DNA of 7,920 nt from CAZSGN01 sp964606415 (GCA_964606415.1 CAZSGN010000127.1:1-7920); one strand, 5' to 3'; shown: positions 1-6,729, counted from the first letter of the stretch. Notes: a model not told the origin generated them from the letters alone. Numbers and translations: made by a program.

Positions 1-58
1 GATTATTTGTTAATCTGGATATGATCATTGTGTAAAAGGATATTAATATACCTGTCAT
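1..58 (-). CDS. Start of an unidentified gene, cut by the window edge
   Basis: An ATG on the minus strand overlaps the stop codon of the glycosyltransferase by four bases (ATGA), the usual sign of translational coupling inside an operon. Nineteen codons stay open to the window edge and read MTGILISFYTMIISRLTNN, which is hydrophobic and could begin a membrane-anchored protein. Nineteen codons are too few to name a family. The overlap and the operon position are the only support. Confidence 0.4.
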   Translation of the reverse strand, partial: MTGILISFYTMIISRLTNN

Positions 59-813
59 GGATGTTTCTTATTTAATTCTCTTAATTTATTATATTTTAAA
101 AAATTAACCTGTGATGAATTAATTGTGATGACCAATCCATACATGCCATCCATAAAACCTCTCTGAAAAATAAATTGTTTAATAAACTTAACAAGAGGAC
201 TTAATAATGCCAAAAAAACATTAAACTTTTTTCCCCTCTTATACATTTCTCTGGCTTTAATGGACGAGAACTTATTAATTTGGTCAATATGCTGCTCAAT
301 GGAATAATAGGAGTAATGTAATAAATTTCCTTTTAAATGTTTCGTAACAGCGTTTTTATCAAGAATTATCCTGTCATGCGGGTTAGTACCTCCCCACCTG
401 GCATTACTTTTCTTAAACAATCGTGTTTTGGTGTCGGGATACCAACCTGAATGATATATCCATTTTCCGCAATAATTGGTTAACCTGTTAAAAAAATAAG
501 CATCCGCATCCCATGAACGAAGAACTTCAAGGATTGATTTTTTCAATTCGCCTGAAAGCGCTTCATCAGCATCAAGAGATAAAATATACTCATTAACGGC
601 GAATGTAATAGCCCGGTTTTTCTGCTCGATATGGCCATCAAACTGATGTTCAAAAAAACGCACCTGGTACATTTCACATATTTCTTTAGTCTTATCTGTC
701 GAATAAGAATCAAGCACAATGATCTCATCCGCAATATCTTTTACAGATTCCAGGCAGCGTCTGATATTTTTTTCTTCGTTAAACGTGATGATAATCACCG
801 ATAATTTTATCAT
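55..813 (-). CDS. Family 2 glycosyltransferase, WaaE/KdtX-like (LPS core or surface glycan)
   Basis: This 252-residue protein is a GT-A fold family 2 glycosyltransferase. The N-terminus LSVIIITFNEEKNI (4-17) is the classic nucleotide-binding start, DSYSTD (35-40) matches the DSxSxD block, and LDADE (80-84) carries the DXD-type metal and sugar-nucleotide site. The middle holds WGGTNPHDRI, the position where WaaE/KdtX-type core glycosyltransferases have their conserved acceptor-side WxxxxHE/D block. The basic, aromatic C-terminus (KFIKQFIFQRGFMDG and after) probably rests on the inner face of the cytoplasmic membrane. The family moves a sugar from a nucleotide donor to lipopolysaccharide inner core or a related glycan; donor and acceptor cannot be read here. 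Length is normal for the family. It lies 119 bp downstream of murF-alr on the same strand and its stop overlaps the next gene. Family assignment is firm, the exact role is inferred. Confidence 0.85.
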   Translation of the reverse strand: MIKLSVIIITFNEEKNIRRCLESVKDIADEIIVLDSYSTDKTKEICEMYQVRFFEHQFDGHIEQKNRAITFAVNEYILSLDADEALSGELKKSILEVLRSWDADAYFFNRLTNYCGKWIYHSGWYPDTKTRLFKKSNARWGGTNPHDRIILDKNAVTKHLKGNLLHYSYYSIEQHIDQINKFSSIKAREMYKRGKKFNVFLALLSPLVKFIKQFIFQRGFMDGMYGLVITINSSQVNFLKYNKLRELNKKHP

Positions 814-887
814 AATTAGCTTTTATATAAAATGTCCTGATTCTTTGTAATAATTGTATAAATCACCTGAACCGATATTAAGCCATA

Positions 888-918
888 AATGAGTGGATTT
901 TAATAAAAAACACTCATT
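888..918 (-). terminator. Inverted repeat after murF-alr, possible weak terminator
   Basis: An 8-bp perfect inverted repeat (AATGAGTG at 888-895, CACTCATT at 911-918) with a 15-nt A/T loop lies 14 bp past the murF-alr stop. It sits where a terminator would be expected, between murF-alr and the glycosyltransferase. There is no clear T-run after the stem on the minus strand, so termination may be weak or the stem may act in RNA processing. Confidence 0.35.
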
Positions 919-932
919 AAAAATAAACAATC

Positions 933-3395
933 TTATTCTTTAAGATAAACCCGTTTAACCCTGGATGAAACACTTGTGAGTATCTCATACGGGATGGTAT
1001 TTAACTGGTCAGCCAGAACCGATACTGGTTGTTCCGGCCCAAATATAATCACTTCATCACCAACTTTAGCCTTGATATCCGTAAGATCGATCATACACAT
1101 ATCCATGCAAATATTCCCTACAACAGGCGCCCAATGCCCATTCACCCATAACTCCCCTTTACGGTTACTTAAGGCGCGGTTTAAGCCATCAGCATATCCA
1201 ACAGGGATTACTCCTATTCGTCCTCCTTTTTTAAGAAATCCTTTTCTCCCATAACCGATGGTATCTTCAGGTAATACATCCTTTATCAAACTGATATAGC
1301 TTTTTAACCGGCTAATTTGACGAACCTCCGGAGCGCCAATGGCCGTAATCCCGTAAAAGCCAATTCCCAGACGCACCATATCAAACTGGTATTCAGGAAA
1401 TCGTTCAATACCAGCCGAATTAAGCATATGCCTTATAAAACCATGACCAATCCCCTCTTGTAAAGATGCTGTCAATTTCTGAAATTGATGAATCTGTGCC
1501 CTGGAAAAATCATCATGTTCTTTCTCGTCACTAGCAGCGAGATGAGAAAAAACCGACTTAACAACAACATGCCGACACCTGTTTATAACTGTTACCAGCT
1601 CTATCATTTCATGTTCCCTGAATCCCATCCTGCGCATCCCTGTATCCAGCTTAATATGAACAGGATAATCAAAAATTCCCTGATTATTCAAAAACTGGTC
1701 TAACTTAATAAGAAATGATAAATCATAAATCTCCGGTTCCAATTGATGATTAACCATTACATCCAATTCATCCATACCCGGATTCATCACCATAACAGGA
1801 AGTGAAATACCATTATTTCTAAGCTCAACCCCTTCATCATTAAAAGCCACCCCAAGATAATCGACATGGTGATGCTGAAGCATACTTGCTATTTCATAAC
1901 TACCAGCACCATAAGAAAAAGCCTTAACCATAACCAATAATTTGGTTTCCGGATGAAGATATGAACGAAAATAATTGAGGTTATCAGTAATAGCATTCAG
2001 ACTGATCTCGAGCTCTGTGCGGTGTTTTTTTTCCTCGAGCTCATGAATAATTCGCTCAAATTGAAAAACACGTGCTCCTTTAATTAAAATCAGTTCATCG
2101 TGAAAACGAATCTGTCCTAAATGATCAATTAAAGCATCCGTTGATGGATACACAAATTTATCCGGGATATCAAAAAAGTTTGCATAGCGAACCATCTCAG
2201 GGCCAACTCCAATAAACCGGTCAATATGACTATTACATAAGAGCTGTGCTATTTGCTGGTAAATTTCTTCAGAAGGCTTACCTGATTGCAACACATCTGA
2301 CAATATCACAGTCTTCTTATTATTCTGTGGTTGGGCGTTCAGGAAATCAACAGCAATATTAATAGCATATAAATCAGAATTATATGCATCATTGATCAGG
2401 GTGCAACCCTGTGCCCCTTTTATCATCTCCATGCGCATACCTACAGGCTGAAGCGCCTGTATCCTTTTTCGGATTATCTCAGGTTCAATACCCCGAAAAA
2501 TCGCATAGGCAATAACATGTAAAGCATTCTCCACAGAAGCCTGATCTTCAAATGGAATCACAAATTCAAATATATTCCCATTATTTTCAAGCTCTAAGTT
2601 TGTTTTGCCCGGCTCACTATCCGTCTTTTTAAAAAAAAGATCTGCTTCCGGAGCTCTCAATGACCAGCTAAACAATTCACTTTCAGGACATTTGTTTTTA
2701 ATAGCACGTCGAACTTTTTCATGATCATAACAAAAAACAATAGCATGAGTATTTTTAAATAATTTAATTTTTTCGTTAATTTTTTCTTCCAGGGTATTGA
2801 AATTCTCCTGGTGTGCCTCTCCGATATTGGTAAATATTCCCGTGTCAGGAAAAATCATTTTTTCAAGAAGTTCCATTTCTCCCGGTTTAGAAATTCCGGC
2901 TTCAATAATAGCCAGTTGATCTTCAGGATCGATCAACCAAAGCGATAAAGGCACCCCAACCTGAGAATTATAACTCCTGGGACTGCGGGAAATATTGATA
3001 TCCGGCGCAAGCAACTGCCACAACCATTCTTTTACGACTGTTTTCCCATTGCTTCCCGTTACAGACAATACACTCGTGTGCATCATTGACCGGTGATATG
3101 CAGCCAGTTTTTGGAGCGCGAGGATAACACAATCCACATAAAGAATATTCACATCACTTTTATCCTCAAATAAAGAAAATCGTTCTGAAAGCACAAAAGA
3201 ACGGCAACCTTTTTCATAAACTGCCTCCAGATAATCATGCCCATTATGGTTTTCACCCTTAATCGCGAAAAAGAGAGATGTCCCCGAAGGCATTACACTC
3301 CGACTATCTGTTATCAGATGTTGTATAGATTGTTCTACACGGATTAACGCATCTGCATGAAGAATTTCAGCAATTTGTTGAACAGCGTATATCAT
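933..3395 (-). CDS. murF-alr: Bifunctional UDP-MurNAc-tripeptide:D-Ala-D-Ala ligase / alanine racemase
   Basis: A fusion of two cytoplasmic cell-wall enzymes, standard in Bacteroidota. Numbering is from the ATG at 3395 (820 aa). Residues ~1-450 are a Mur ligase: ATP loop TGSNGKT (113-119), NIGEAHQENF (190-199), and NDAYNSD (335-341) in the C-terminal domain. It adds D-Ala-D-Ala to the UDP-MurNAc-tripeptide. Residues ~459-820 are a fold-type III PLP alanine racemase: MVKAFSYGAG holds the PLP lysine K491, IGYGR holds the second catalytic base Y715, and GNICMDMC (760-767) is the conserved C-terminal barrel motif. It makes D-alanine from L-alanine. Both sites look intact. An ATG 18 bp upstream (3413) is in frame, but homologues begin at the MIYAVQQIAEIL-type sequence, so 3395 is preferred. 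It follows tdk on the same strand by about 56 bp, probably in one transcript. Relatives often also carry a separate murF; this cannot be checked here. Confidence 0.95.
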   Translation of the reverse strand: MIYAVQQIAEILHADALIRVEQSIQHLITDSRSVMPSGTSLFFAIKGENHNGHDYLEAVYEKGCRSFVLSERFSLFEDKSDVNILYVDCVILALQKLAAYHRSMMHTSVLSVTGSNGKTVVKEWLWQLLAPDINISRSPRSYNSQVGVPLSLWLIDPEDQLAIIEAGISKPGEMELLEKMIFPDTGIFTNIGEAHQENFNTLEEKINEKIKLFKNTHAIVFCYDHEKVRRAIKNKCPESELFSWSLRAPEADLFFKKTDSEPGKTNLELENNGNIFEFVIPFEDQASVENALHVIAYAIFRGIEPEIIRKRIQALQPVGMRMEMIKGAQGCTLINDAYNSDLYAINIAVDFLNAQPQNNKKTVILSDVLQSGKPSEEIYQQIAQLLCNSHIDRFIGVGPEMVRYANFFDIPDKFVYPSTDALIDHLGQIRFHDELILIKGARVFQFERIIHELEEKKHRTELEISLNAITDNLNYFRSYLHPETKLLVMVKAFSYGAGSYEIASMLQHHHVDYLGVAFNDEGVELRNNGISLPVMVMNPGMDELDVMVNHQLEPEIYDLSFLIKLDQFLNNQGIFDYPVHIKLDTGMRRMGFREHEMIELVTVINRCRHVVVKSVFSHLAASDEKEHDDFSRAQIHQFQKLTASLQEGIGHGFIRHMLNSAGIERFPEYQFDMVRLGIGFYGITAIGAPEVRQISRLKSYISLIKDVLPEDTIGYGRKGFLKKGGRIGVIPVGYADGLNRALSNRKGELWVNGHWAPVVGNICMDMCMIDLTDIKAKVGDEVIIFGPEQPVSVLADQLNTIPYEILTSVSSRVKRVYLKE

Positions 3396-3451
3396 GAATG
3401 TTAAAAATATCATTAAAAATAAACAAAAACATACTGCATTTCCTCATTTTT

Positions 3452-4030
3452 TTAGTGAGAAGACAATTTAGTAAAACAGTTCCGGCATAATGGTTCATAC
3501 ACATCGCGCTCTCCCAACAAAAACAAATCTTTCGTTTTCACTTTTCGATGAGAAAACTGAGCGAGATTACCACAACGGATACATACAGCATGAACTTTCG
3601 TGACATCATCCGCAATAGCCATAATATCAGGCATCGGGCCCATCGGATGGCCCGTATAATCCATATCCAGGCCGGCAATCACAAAGCGAATTCCTTTTGA
3701 TGCCAATTCATTAACCACGACAGGCAGCTGATCATCAAAAAACTGGGCTTCGTCAATCCCAATAACATCAGCCCCCTGTGCCTCAGGTAAAATATCGCCG
3801 GAATTATTTACCGGCATGGAAACGAGCTCATTATCATCATGTGAGACTACTTTTAACGGCGAATAACGGTTTTCCTTCTCCGGTTTAAATATTTTAACCT
3901 TTTGCTGGGCGATCATAGCCCTTTTCAGGCGCCGGATCAACTCTTCGGTTTTACCGGAAAACATTGAACCGGTAATGACCTCAATAAACCCGTTTTGGCT
4001 GCCATCACCCAATGAATATTCAACAAACAT
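3452..4030 (-). CDS. tdk: Thymidine kinase, type II (TK1-like)
   Basis: Phosphorylates thymidine to dTMP with ATP in the cytoplasmic salvage pathway. The 192-residue protein has the P-loop GSMFSGKT (21-28), the Walker B/catalytic segment IDEAQFF (92-98) with E94 as the likely general base, the GLDMDYTGHPMGPMPDIMAIAD block (120-141) that includes the thymidine-binding lasso region, and a structural zinc site from two Cys pairs, C150/C153 and C182/C185. All key residues are present and the length is normal. The start MFVEYSL followed by a short linker into FIEVITGSMFSGKT matches the usual Bacteroidota N-terminus. It is the first gene of the minus-strand group and is divergent from the hypothetical gene at 4100, with a 69-bp gap holding both promoters. 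Confidence 0.96.
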   Translation of the reverse strand: MFVEYSLGDGSQNGFIEVITGSMFSGKTEELIRRLKRAMIAQQKVKIFKPEKENRYSPLKVVSHDDNELVSMPVNNSGDILPEAQGADVIGIDEAQFFDDQLPVVVNELASKGIRFVIAGLDMDYTGHPMGPMPDIMAIADDVTKVHAVCIRCGNLAQFSHRKVKTKDLFLLGERDVYEPLCRNCFTKLSSH

Positions 4031-4066
4031 ACAATATGGTTTTCTCGTGCATTATGGTTATTTTTA

Positions 4067-4074
4067 CAAAATTA
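4067..4074 (-). promoter_or_regulatory. Candidate -7 box for tdk
   Basis: On the minus strand TAATTTTG fits the Bacteroidota -7 consensus TAnnTTTG exactly and lies about 37 bp before the tdk start. No TTG or TTTG is seen at the right distance upstream, so this is only a candidate. Confidence 0.3.
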
Positions 4075-4099
4075 ATAATAAAGATAGCTTATTTCATTT

Positions 4100-4846
4100 A
4101 TGAAAGCGCAAATAATCCATTCCATTCATTCCGATCTTGAAGAAATTAAAGATCTATTTGATTATTATGAACAACACCCTGATAATATCCCGGAAATTGA
4201 GCTGGATATCAGTCTTTCCAAATTCAGGGATATTTACCAGCAAGTCCTTCAGCTCAAAAAGATGCAAAGTGATGAACCAGCAGAAGCCCCTGCTTATACG
4301 CCGGAACAAGAGAAGCAGCTTGAAAAGGAACAGGAAGATCCACATCTGGAAAATATTGATCAGTCAACCAATGATGCTGAACCGGAAAAAGAAACAGCAC
4401 AAAACGAAAATCCATCAGTAAAACAAAAAACAGAAGAAGCAACATCCGAAATTTCTGATTCCGGAAAAGAACAAAGAAATCGTCAGTTGACGGACAGGCA
4501 AAGAACAACAGAACAAAAAATTATCTCCGATAAATACCAGGAACAAAACCGGAGCGTAGGCGATTCACTGGGTGAAAAACAAACAAAAAAAGACGTTTCC
4601 CATAAAATGAAGAATCAACCAATTGGGGATCTCCAAAAAGCCTTTGGCATTAACGACCGTTTTCTCTATACAAAAGAGTTGTTTAATGGTAACCGTGCCC
4701 AATTTAACGAGACCATAGATGAGCTAAATCAAGCCAGTAACCTGGATGATGCATTAGCTTATATCAATAACCAATTTGACTGGGATCCTGATAATGAATA
4801 CAGGCAGGGGCTCATTCATCTGCTTGAACGAAAATTTCAAAGCTGA
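4100..4846 (+). CDS. Conserved hypothetical protein with charged disordered linker, coupled to rsmI
   Basis: A 248-residue protein in three parts. Residues 1-54 are a predicted helical N-terminal region (MKAQIIHSIHSDLEEIKDLF onward). Residues ~55-170 are rich in Glu, Gln, Lys, Asn and Ser, with no hydrophobic core, and look disordered. Residues ~173-248 form a compact conserved-looking domain starting PIGDLQKAFGINDRFLYTKE, with NELFNG/ELFNGN-like and FDWDPDNEYRQGL segments; this domain resembles one I recognise from many uncharacterised Bacteroidota proteins. There is no signal peptide or membrane segment, so it is probably cytoplasmic. Its TGA overlaps the rsmI ATG (TGATG), so the two are translated together. 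The function is unknown; the link with rsmI could mean a role in ribosome assembly, but that is inference from position only. Confidence 0.85.
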   Translation: MKAQIIHSIHSDLEEIKDLFDYYEQHPDNIPEIELDISLSKFRDIYQQVLQLKKMQSDEPAEAPAYTPEQEKQLEKEQEDPHLENIDQSTNDAEPEKETAQNENPSVKQKTEEATSEISDSGKEQRNRQLTDRQRTTEQKIISDKYQEQNRSVGDSLGEKQTKKDVSHKMKNQPIGDLQKAFGINDRFLYTKELFNGNRAQFNETIDELNQASNLDDALAYINNQFDWDPDNEYRQGLIHLLERKFQS

Positions 4847-5520
4847 TGGGACATCTAATACTGGTCCCGACCCCCATCGGGAATATGAAGGACATCACCC
4901 TGCGGTCCCTTGATACGCTCAGGGATGCTGCTTTTATCCTGGCAGAAGACGGACGTCTGACCTCAAGATTACTCAAGCATTACGAATTAGGTGATAAAAC
5001 CATCCTGCCTTATCATAAATTTAATGAACACAAAAAACTTCAGACTTTTATAGAAAAGATCAAACAACAAACAAGCTTTGTTGCCCTTGTCAGCGATGCC
5101 GGCACCCCAGGCATATCAGACCCCGGCTATTTACTGGTCCAGGAGTGCATTAAACAAGGTATTTCTGTAGAAAGCCTTCCGGGACCAACCGCCATCATTC
5201 CGGCACTAATCAACTCGGGACTGCCCAATGACAAATTTTGTTTTGAAGGGTTTCTGCCCCATAAAAAAGGCAGGCAAACAAAACTAAAAGAACTTGCTGA
5301 AGAAAAAAGAACGATGGTTTTTTATGAAAGCCCCCACCGTTTAAGCAAAACACTTCATCAATTAGCCGAATTTATGGGTGAAGACCGCCGGGCTTCTGTA
5401 TCAAGAGAACTGACCAAGATGTACGAAGAAACAGTGAGAGGAACCCTGCATGAACTTAAAGAGCAATATTCCGGGCAAAAAGTCAAGGGAGAAATCGTTA
5501 TTGTTGTAGAAGGATTATAA
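4846..5520 (+). CDS. rsmI: 16S rRNA (cytidine(1402)-2'-O)-methyltransferase
   Basis: RsmI methylates the ribose 2'-OH of C1402 in the 16S rRNA decoding centre using S-adenosylmethionine. The 224-residue protein has the tetrapyrrole-methylase fold with all marker blocks: LVPTPIGN (6-13), SDAGTPGISDPG (83-94) for SAM binding, LPGPTA (111-116), FEGFLPHKKGR (133-143), FYESPHR (159-165) and GEIVIVVEG at the C-terminus. The usual AEDTR motif reads AEDGR (33-37), a Thr-to-Gly change. It lacks the C-terminal extension of the longer proteobacterial enzyme (about 286 aa in E. coli), which is normal in Bacteroidota. The start is fixed by overlap with the upstream stop. It is the last intact gene before the repeat-rich region. 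Confidence 0.94.
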   Translation: MGHLILVPTPIGNMKDITLRSLDTLRDAAFILAEDGRLTSRLLKHYELGDKTILPYHKFNEHKKLQTFIEKIKQQTSFVALVSDAGTPGISDPGYLLVQECIKQGISVESLPGPTAIIPALINSGLPNDKFCFEGFLPHKKGRQTKLKELAEEKRTMVFYESPHRLSKTLHQLAEFMGEDRRASVSRELTKMYEETVRGTLHELKEQYSGQKVKGEIVIVVEGL

Positions 5521-5545
5521 ACATTCATTTGTCAAAACAACAAAC

Positions 5546-5782
5546 ATGATCAAAGAAAAACGCAAAAATCCTTTACTTTTTCATCCCATCAGTAAAAGTT
5601 ACGAAATCCTTCAGGAAAGAATTTTATGTTATTATTATCAATACAAATATGCATCCGCTTTTGCTGAGGTGTCTGTCTTTTTAATGTTTCTCGGATATCC
5701 CAGAAGTGCCCATTCGATGCTTGGCGCATTAATTGATGCACATCCGGAAACATGCATATCGCATGTGCGAACGCAGACCTAA
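5546..5782 (+). pseudogene. Sulfotransferase N-terminal fragment, truncated by a palindromic repeat
   Basis: Of 78 residues, 42-67 read into FLMFLGYPRSAHSMLGALIDAHP-type sequence. GYPRSAHSMLGALIDAHP (50-67) matches the 5'-phosphosulfate-binding loop of PAPS-dependent sulfotransferases (GxPRSGxSxL...LdaHP), here with Ala in place of the usual Gly at 55. ISHV (71-74) is where relatives have a conserved I-A-H-E-like segment. Full enzymes of this kind are about 250-320 residues, so the 3'-phosphate site and the acceptor domain are missing. The last four residues (RTQT) and the stop are encoded by the REP-like repeat; the TAA comes from a G-to-A change in that repeat. Nothing sulfotransferase-like follows. 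It may still be transcribed from rsmI (25 bp gap) but should have no activity. The family call rests on one motif recognised by eye. Confidence 0.65.
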
Positions 5783-5807
5783 CAGGTTTTTAAAACCTGT
5801 CAGGTCT
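5775..5807. repeat. REP-like palindrome, copy 1
   Basis: A 33-bp near-perfect palindrome with left arm AGACCTAACAGGTTTT, one central base and right arm AAAACCTGTCAGGTCT; the single arm mismatch is A for G at 5781. It is preceded by the tag GCGAACGC (5767-5774) shared with other copies. It lies between the convergent sulfotransferase fragment and the DUF5320-like gene, eight bases from the stop of the latter, and its hairpin could end transcription from both sides. Its central run is T5A4, opposite to copies 2, 4 and 5 (T4A5). Confidence 0.9.
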
Positions 5808-5814
5808 GGAATTG

Positions 5815-5988
5815 TTAAGCGTTGGTGCGCTTTCCCTGTCCTTTTCCTCCGCCTTTCTTTCTTCGCATTCCCATTCCTTTACCTAAGCGAACTAATAAAT
5901 TCTGAAAACTGTTCGTTTTACATCTCCCAAGCGCTCTGCCAGTACCTGCGCCCTTTCCTTCCGGGCCTGTTCCGTTTAATTGAGGCAT
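5815..5988 (-). CDS. Small Gly/Lys-rich DUF5320-like protein
   Basis: A 57-residue protein beginning MPQLNGTGPEGKGAGTGR, the start expected of DUF5320-type proteins (MPxxDGTGPxGxGxxTGRxxGxC), with one cysteine, C23, in GRCK. The C-terminal half is very basic and glycine-rich (RRKKGGGKGQGKR at 42-54), as in the Bacteroidota version of the family. An ATG three codons upstream (5997) is possible, but relatives start at MP, so 5988 is used. The function is not known. In other anaerobes related genes lie near iron-sulfur or NifX/NifB-like and Mrp-type ATPase genes, which hints at metal or redox roles; none of those genes is in this window. A clear promoter and a perfect palindrome upstream argue it is a real, regulated gene. 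The plus-strand reading frame over this region is a shadow. Confidence 0.75.
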   Translation of the reverse strand: MPQLNGTGPEGKGAGTGRALGRCKTNSFQNLLVRLGKGMGMRRKKGGGKGQGKRTNA

Positions 5989-6024
5989 AATAATCATTTT
6001 TGAATATCTATATCAATATCTATT

Positions 6025-6040
6025 ATGAACATATGTTCAT
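6025..6040. promoter_or_regulatory. Perfect 16-bp palindrome, operator candidate
   Basis: ATGAACATATGTTCAT is a perfect palindrome that begins three bases past the -7 box of the minus-strand promoter, so it covers the expected transcription start of the DUF5320-like gene. That is where a dimeric repressor would block transcription. The binding protein is unknown; the neighbouring Rrf2 regulator or an ArsR/MarR-type factor elsewhere are options. Just downstream on the minus strand lie two AATATCTAT direct repeats (6003-6011 and 6015-6023). Confidence 0.6.
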
Positions 6041-6042
6041 TA

Positions 6043-6072
6043 CAAAAATATAAAATATTTTCGTAACCCCAA
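6043..6072 (-). promoter_or_regulatory. Bacteroidota-type promoter of the DUF5320-like gene
   Basis: On the minus strand TTG (6072-6070), a 19-nt spacer and TATTTTTG (6050-6043) fit the Bacteroidota sigma consensus (TTTG or TTG at -33, TAnnTTTG at -7). The predicted start lies near 6036, inside the palindrome, giving a leader of about 48 nt to the ATG at 5988. Confidence 0.6.
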
Positions 6073-6100
6073 TAAAAAATTGAGGCAGACTAGCGAACGT

Positions 6101-6133
6101 AGGCCTGACAGGTTTTAAAAACCTGTCAGGTCT
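6101..6133. repeat. REP-like palindrome, copy 2
   Basis: A 33-bp palindrome with left arm AGGCCTGACAGGTTTT, one central base and right arm AAAACCTGTCAGGTCT; the one mismatch is G for A at 6103, which still allows a G-U pair in RNA. The tag AGCGAACGT precedes it (6092-6100) and CTGAAAAAC follows, both shared with copy 3. It lies upstream of the two divergent promoters for the DUF5320-like gene and rrf2. Confidence 0.9.
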
Positions 6134-6164
6134 GAAAAACCATCTCGATAAAAACCCCTAATCA

Positions 6165-6195
6165 TTGTATTTAATCTTTAAAATATGTATTTTTG
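6165..6195 (+). promoter_or_regulatory. Bacteroidota-type promoter of the Rrf2 regulator
   Basis: TTG (6165-6167), a 20-nt spacer and TATTTTTG (6188-6195) fit the Bacteroidota consensus. The -7 box is identical to that of the divergent promoter at 6043-6050. A start near 6202 gives a leader of about 84 nt that contains palindrome copy 3, so the leader RNA would carry a strong hairpin close to the start codon. Confidence 0.55.
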
Positions 6196-6220
6196 ATTGC
6201 TACTTTTCCTATAGTATAAA

Positions 6221-6270
6221 AGACCTGACAGCGGACGTAGACCTGACGGTTTTGGAAACCTGTCAGGTCT
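6221..6270. repeat. REP-like palindrome, copy 3, degenerate, with an extra half unit
   Basis: The palindrome proper is 6239-6270: left arm AGACCTGACGGTTTT (one A lost), right arm AAACCTGTCAGGTCT, centre altered to GG. An extra AGACCTGACA half unit at 6221-6230 and the tag GCGGACGT precede it, and CTGAAAAAC follows as in copy 2. It ends 15 bp before the rrf2 start, inside the predicted leader. Confidence 0.85.
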
Positions 6271-6285
6271 GAAAAACGAAGAATC

Positions 6286-6729
6286 ATGAAAATCAACACA
6301 AAAACACGATACGGATTACGCACGATGATTGAAATTGCTATGGCCGATCAAAGCAAAGGGATCTTTCAAAAGGATATTTCAACCAATCAAAACATTTCAT
6401 TCAAGTACCTCGATCAGATTATATCAGGGTTAAAATCAGCCGGACTCATCAATCTGATAGCTGGAAAAAAAAGTGGGTATGTGCTATCCAAAGCTAAAAA
6501 CCAAATTTCTGTCTATGATATCTATAAGGCATTCAACCCGGATGTTTGCATCGCCGATTGCATAAAAAAAAGTAATTCCGGACAATTACCAAGCGGTGCC
6601 ACAGAAGAATTCTGGACAGAAATGAATGAGTTAATCATTGAAAAATTCAAATCCACCACTCTTGCCAGCCTGGCTGATCGACAAGCAACTCTTAATTCTA
6701 AAGAAGAGGGGTTGATGTATTATATTTAA
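6286..6729 (+). CDS. Rrf2-family transcriptional regulator with two cysteines
   Basis: A 147-residue winged-helix regulator. The N-terminus MKINTKTRYGLRTMIEIA is the Rrf2 signature, residues ~26-57 form the helix-turn-helix (FQKDISTNQNISFKYLDQII, GLKSAGLI), and GKKSGYVLSK (60-69) is the wing. The C-terminal helix includes EEFWTEMNELI and TLASLADRQ, as in the family. Rrf2 proteins such as IscR, NsrR and RsrR sense redox state, iron-sulfur status or nitric oxide through a cluster held by three cysteines. Here only C88 and C92 are present; the place of the third, shortly before FW, reads SGAT. It may therefore bind a cluster through another ligand, use a thiol pair, or be non-sensing. It has its own promoter and lies opposite the DUF5320-like gene across a shared regulatory region. 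No good Shine-Dalgarno is seen. The stop codon lies in a 15-bp direct repeat that flanks a downstream insertion. Confidence 0.92.
   Translation: MKINTKTRYGLRTMIEIAMADQSKGIFQKDISTNQNISFKYLDQIISGLKSAGLINLIAGKKSGYVLSKAKNQISVYDIYKAFNPDVCIADCIKKSNSGQLPSGATEEFWTEMNELIIEKFKSTTLASLADRQATLNSKEEGLMYYI

Noticed and set aside
543..734. Minus-strand ORF of 63 codons inside the glycosyltransferase gene
   Set aside because: It lies in another frame of a gene whose own frame has the full set of family 2 motifs.
976..1703. Two plus-strand ORFs inside murF-alr
   Set aside because: They are antisense to the well-supported racemase domain and encode no recognisable protein.
4137..4508. Three alternative ORFs over the hypothetical gene's linker
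   Set aside because: They come from the A-rich charged linker region and have low-complexity Lys or Phe/Leu composition; the 248-residue frame couples cleanly to rsmI.
5733..5990. Plus-strand ORF of 85 codons opposite the DUF5320-like gene
   Set aside because: It runs through the palindrome, has no recognisable motif, and the minus strand carries the clear MPxxNGTGPEGKG signature with its own promoter.
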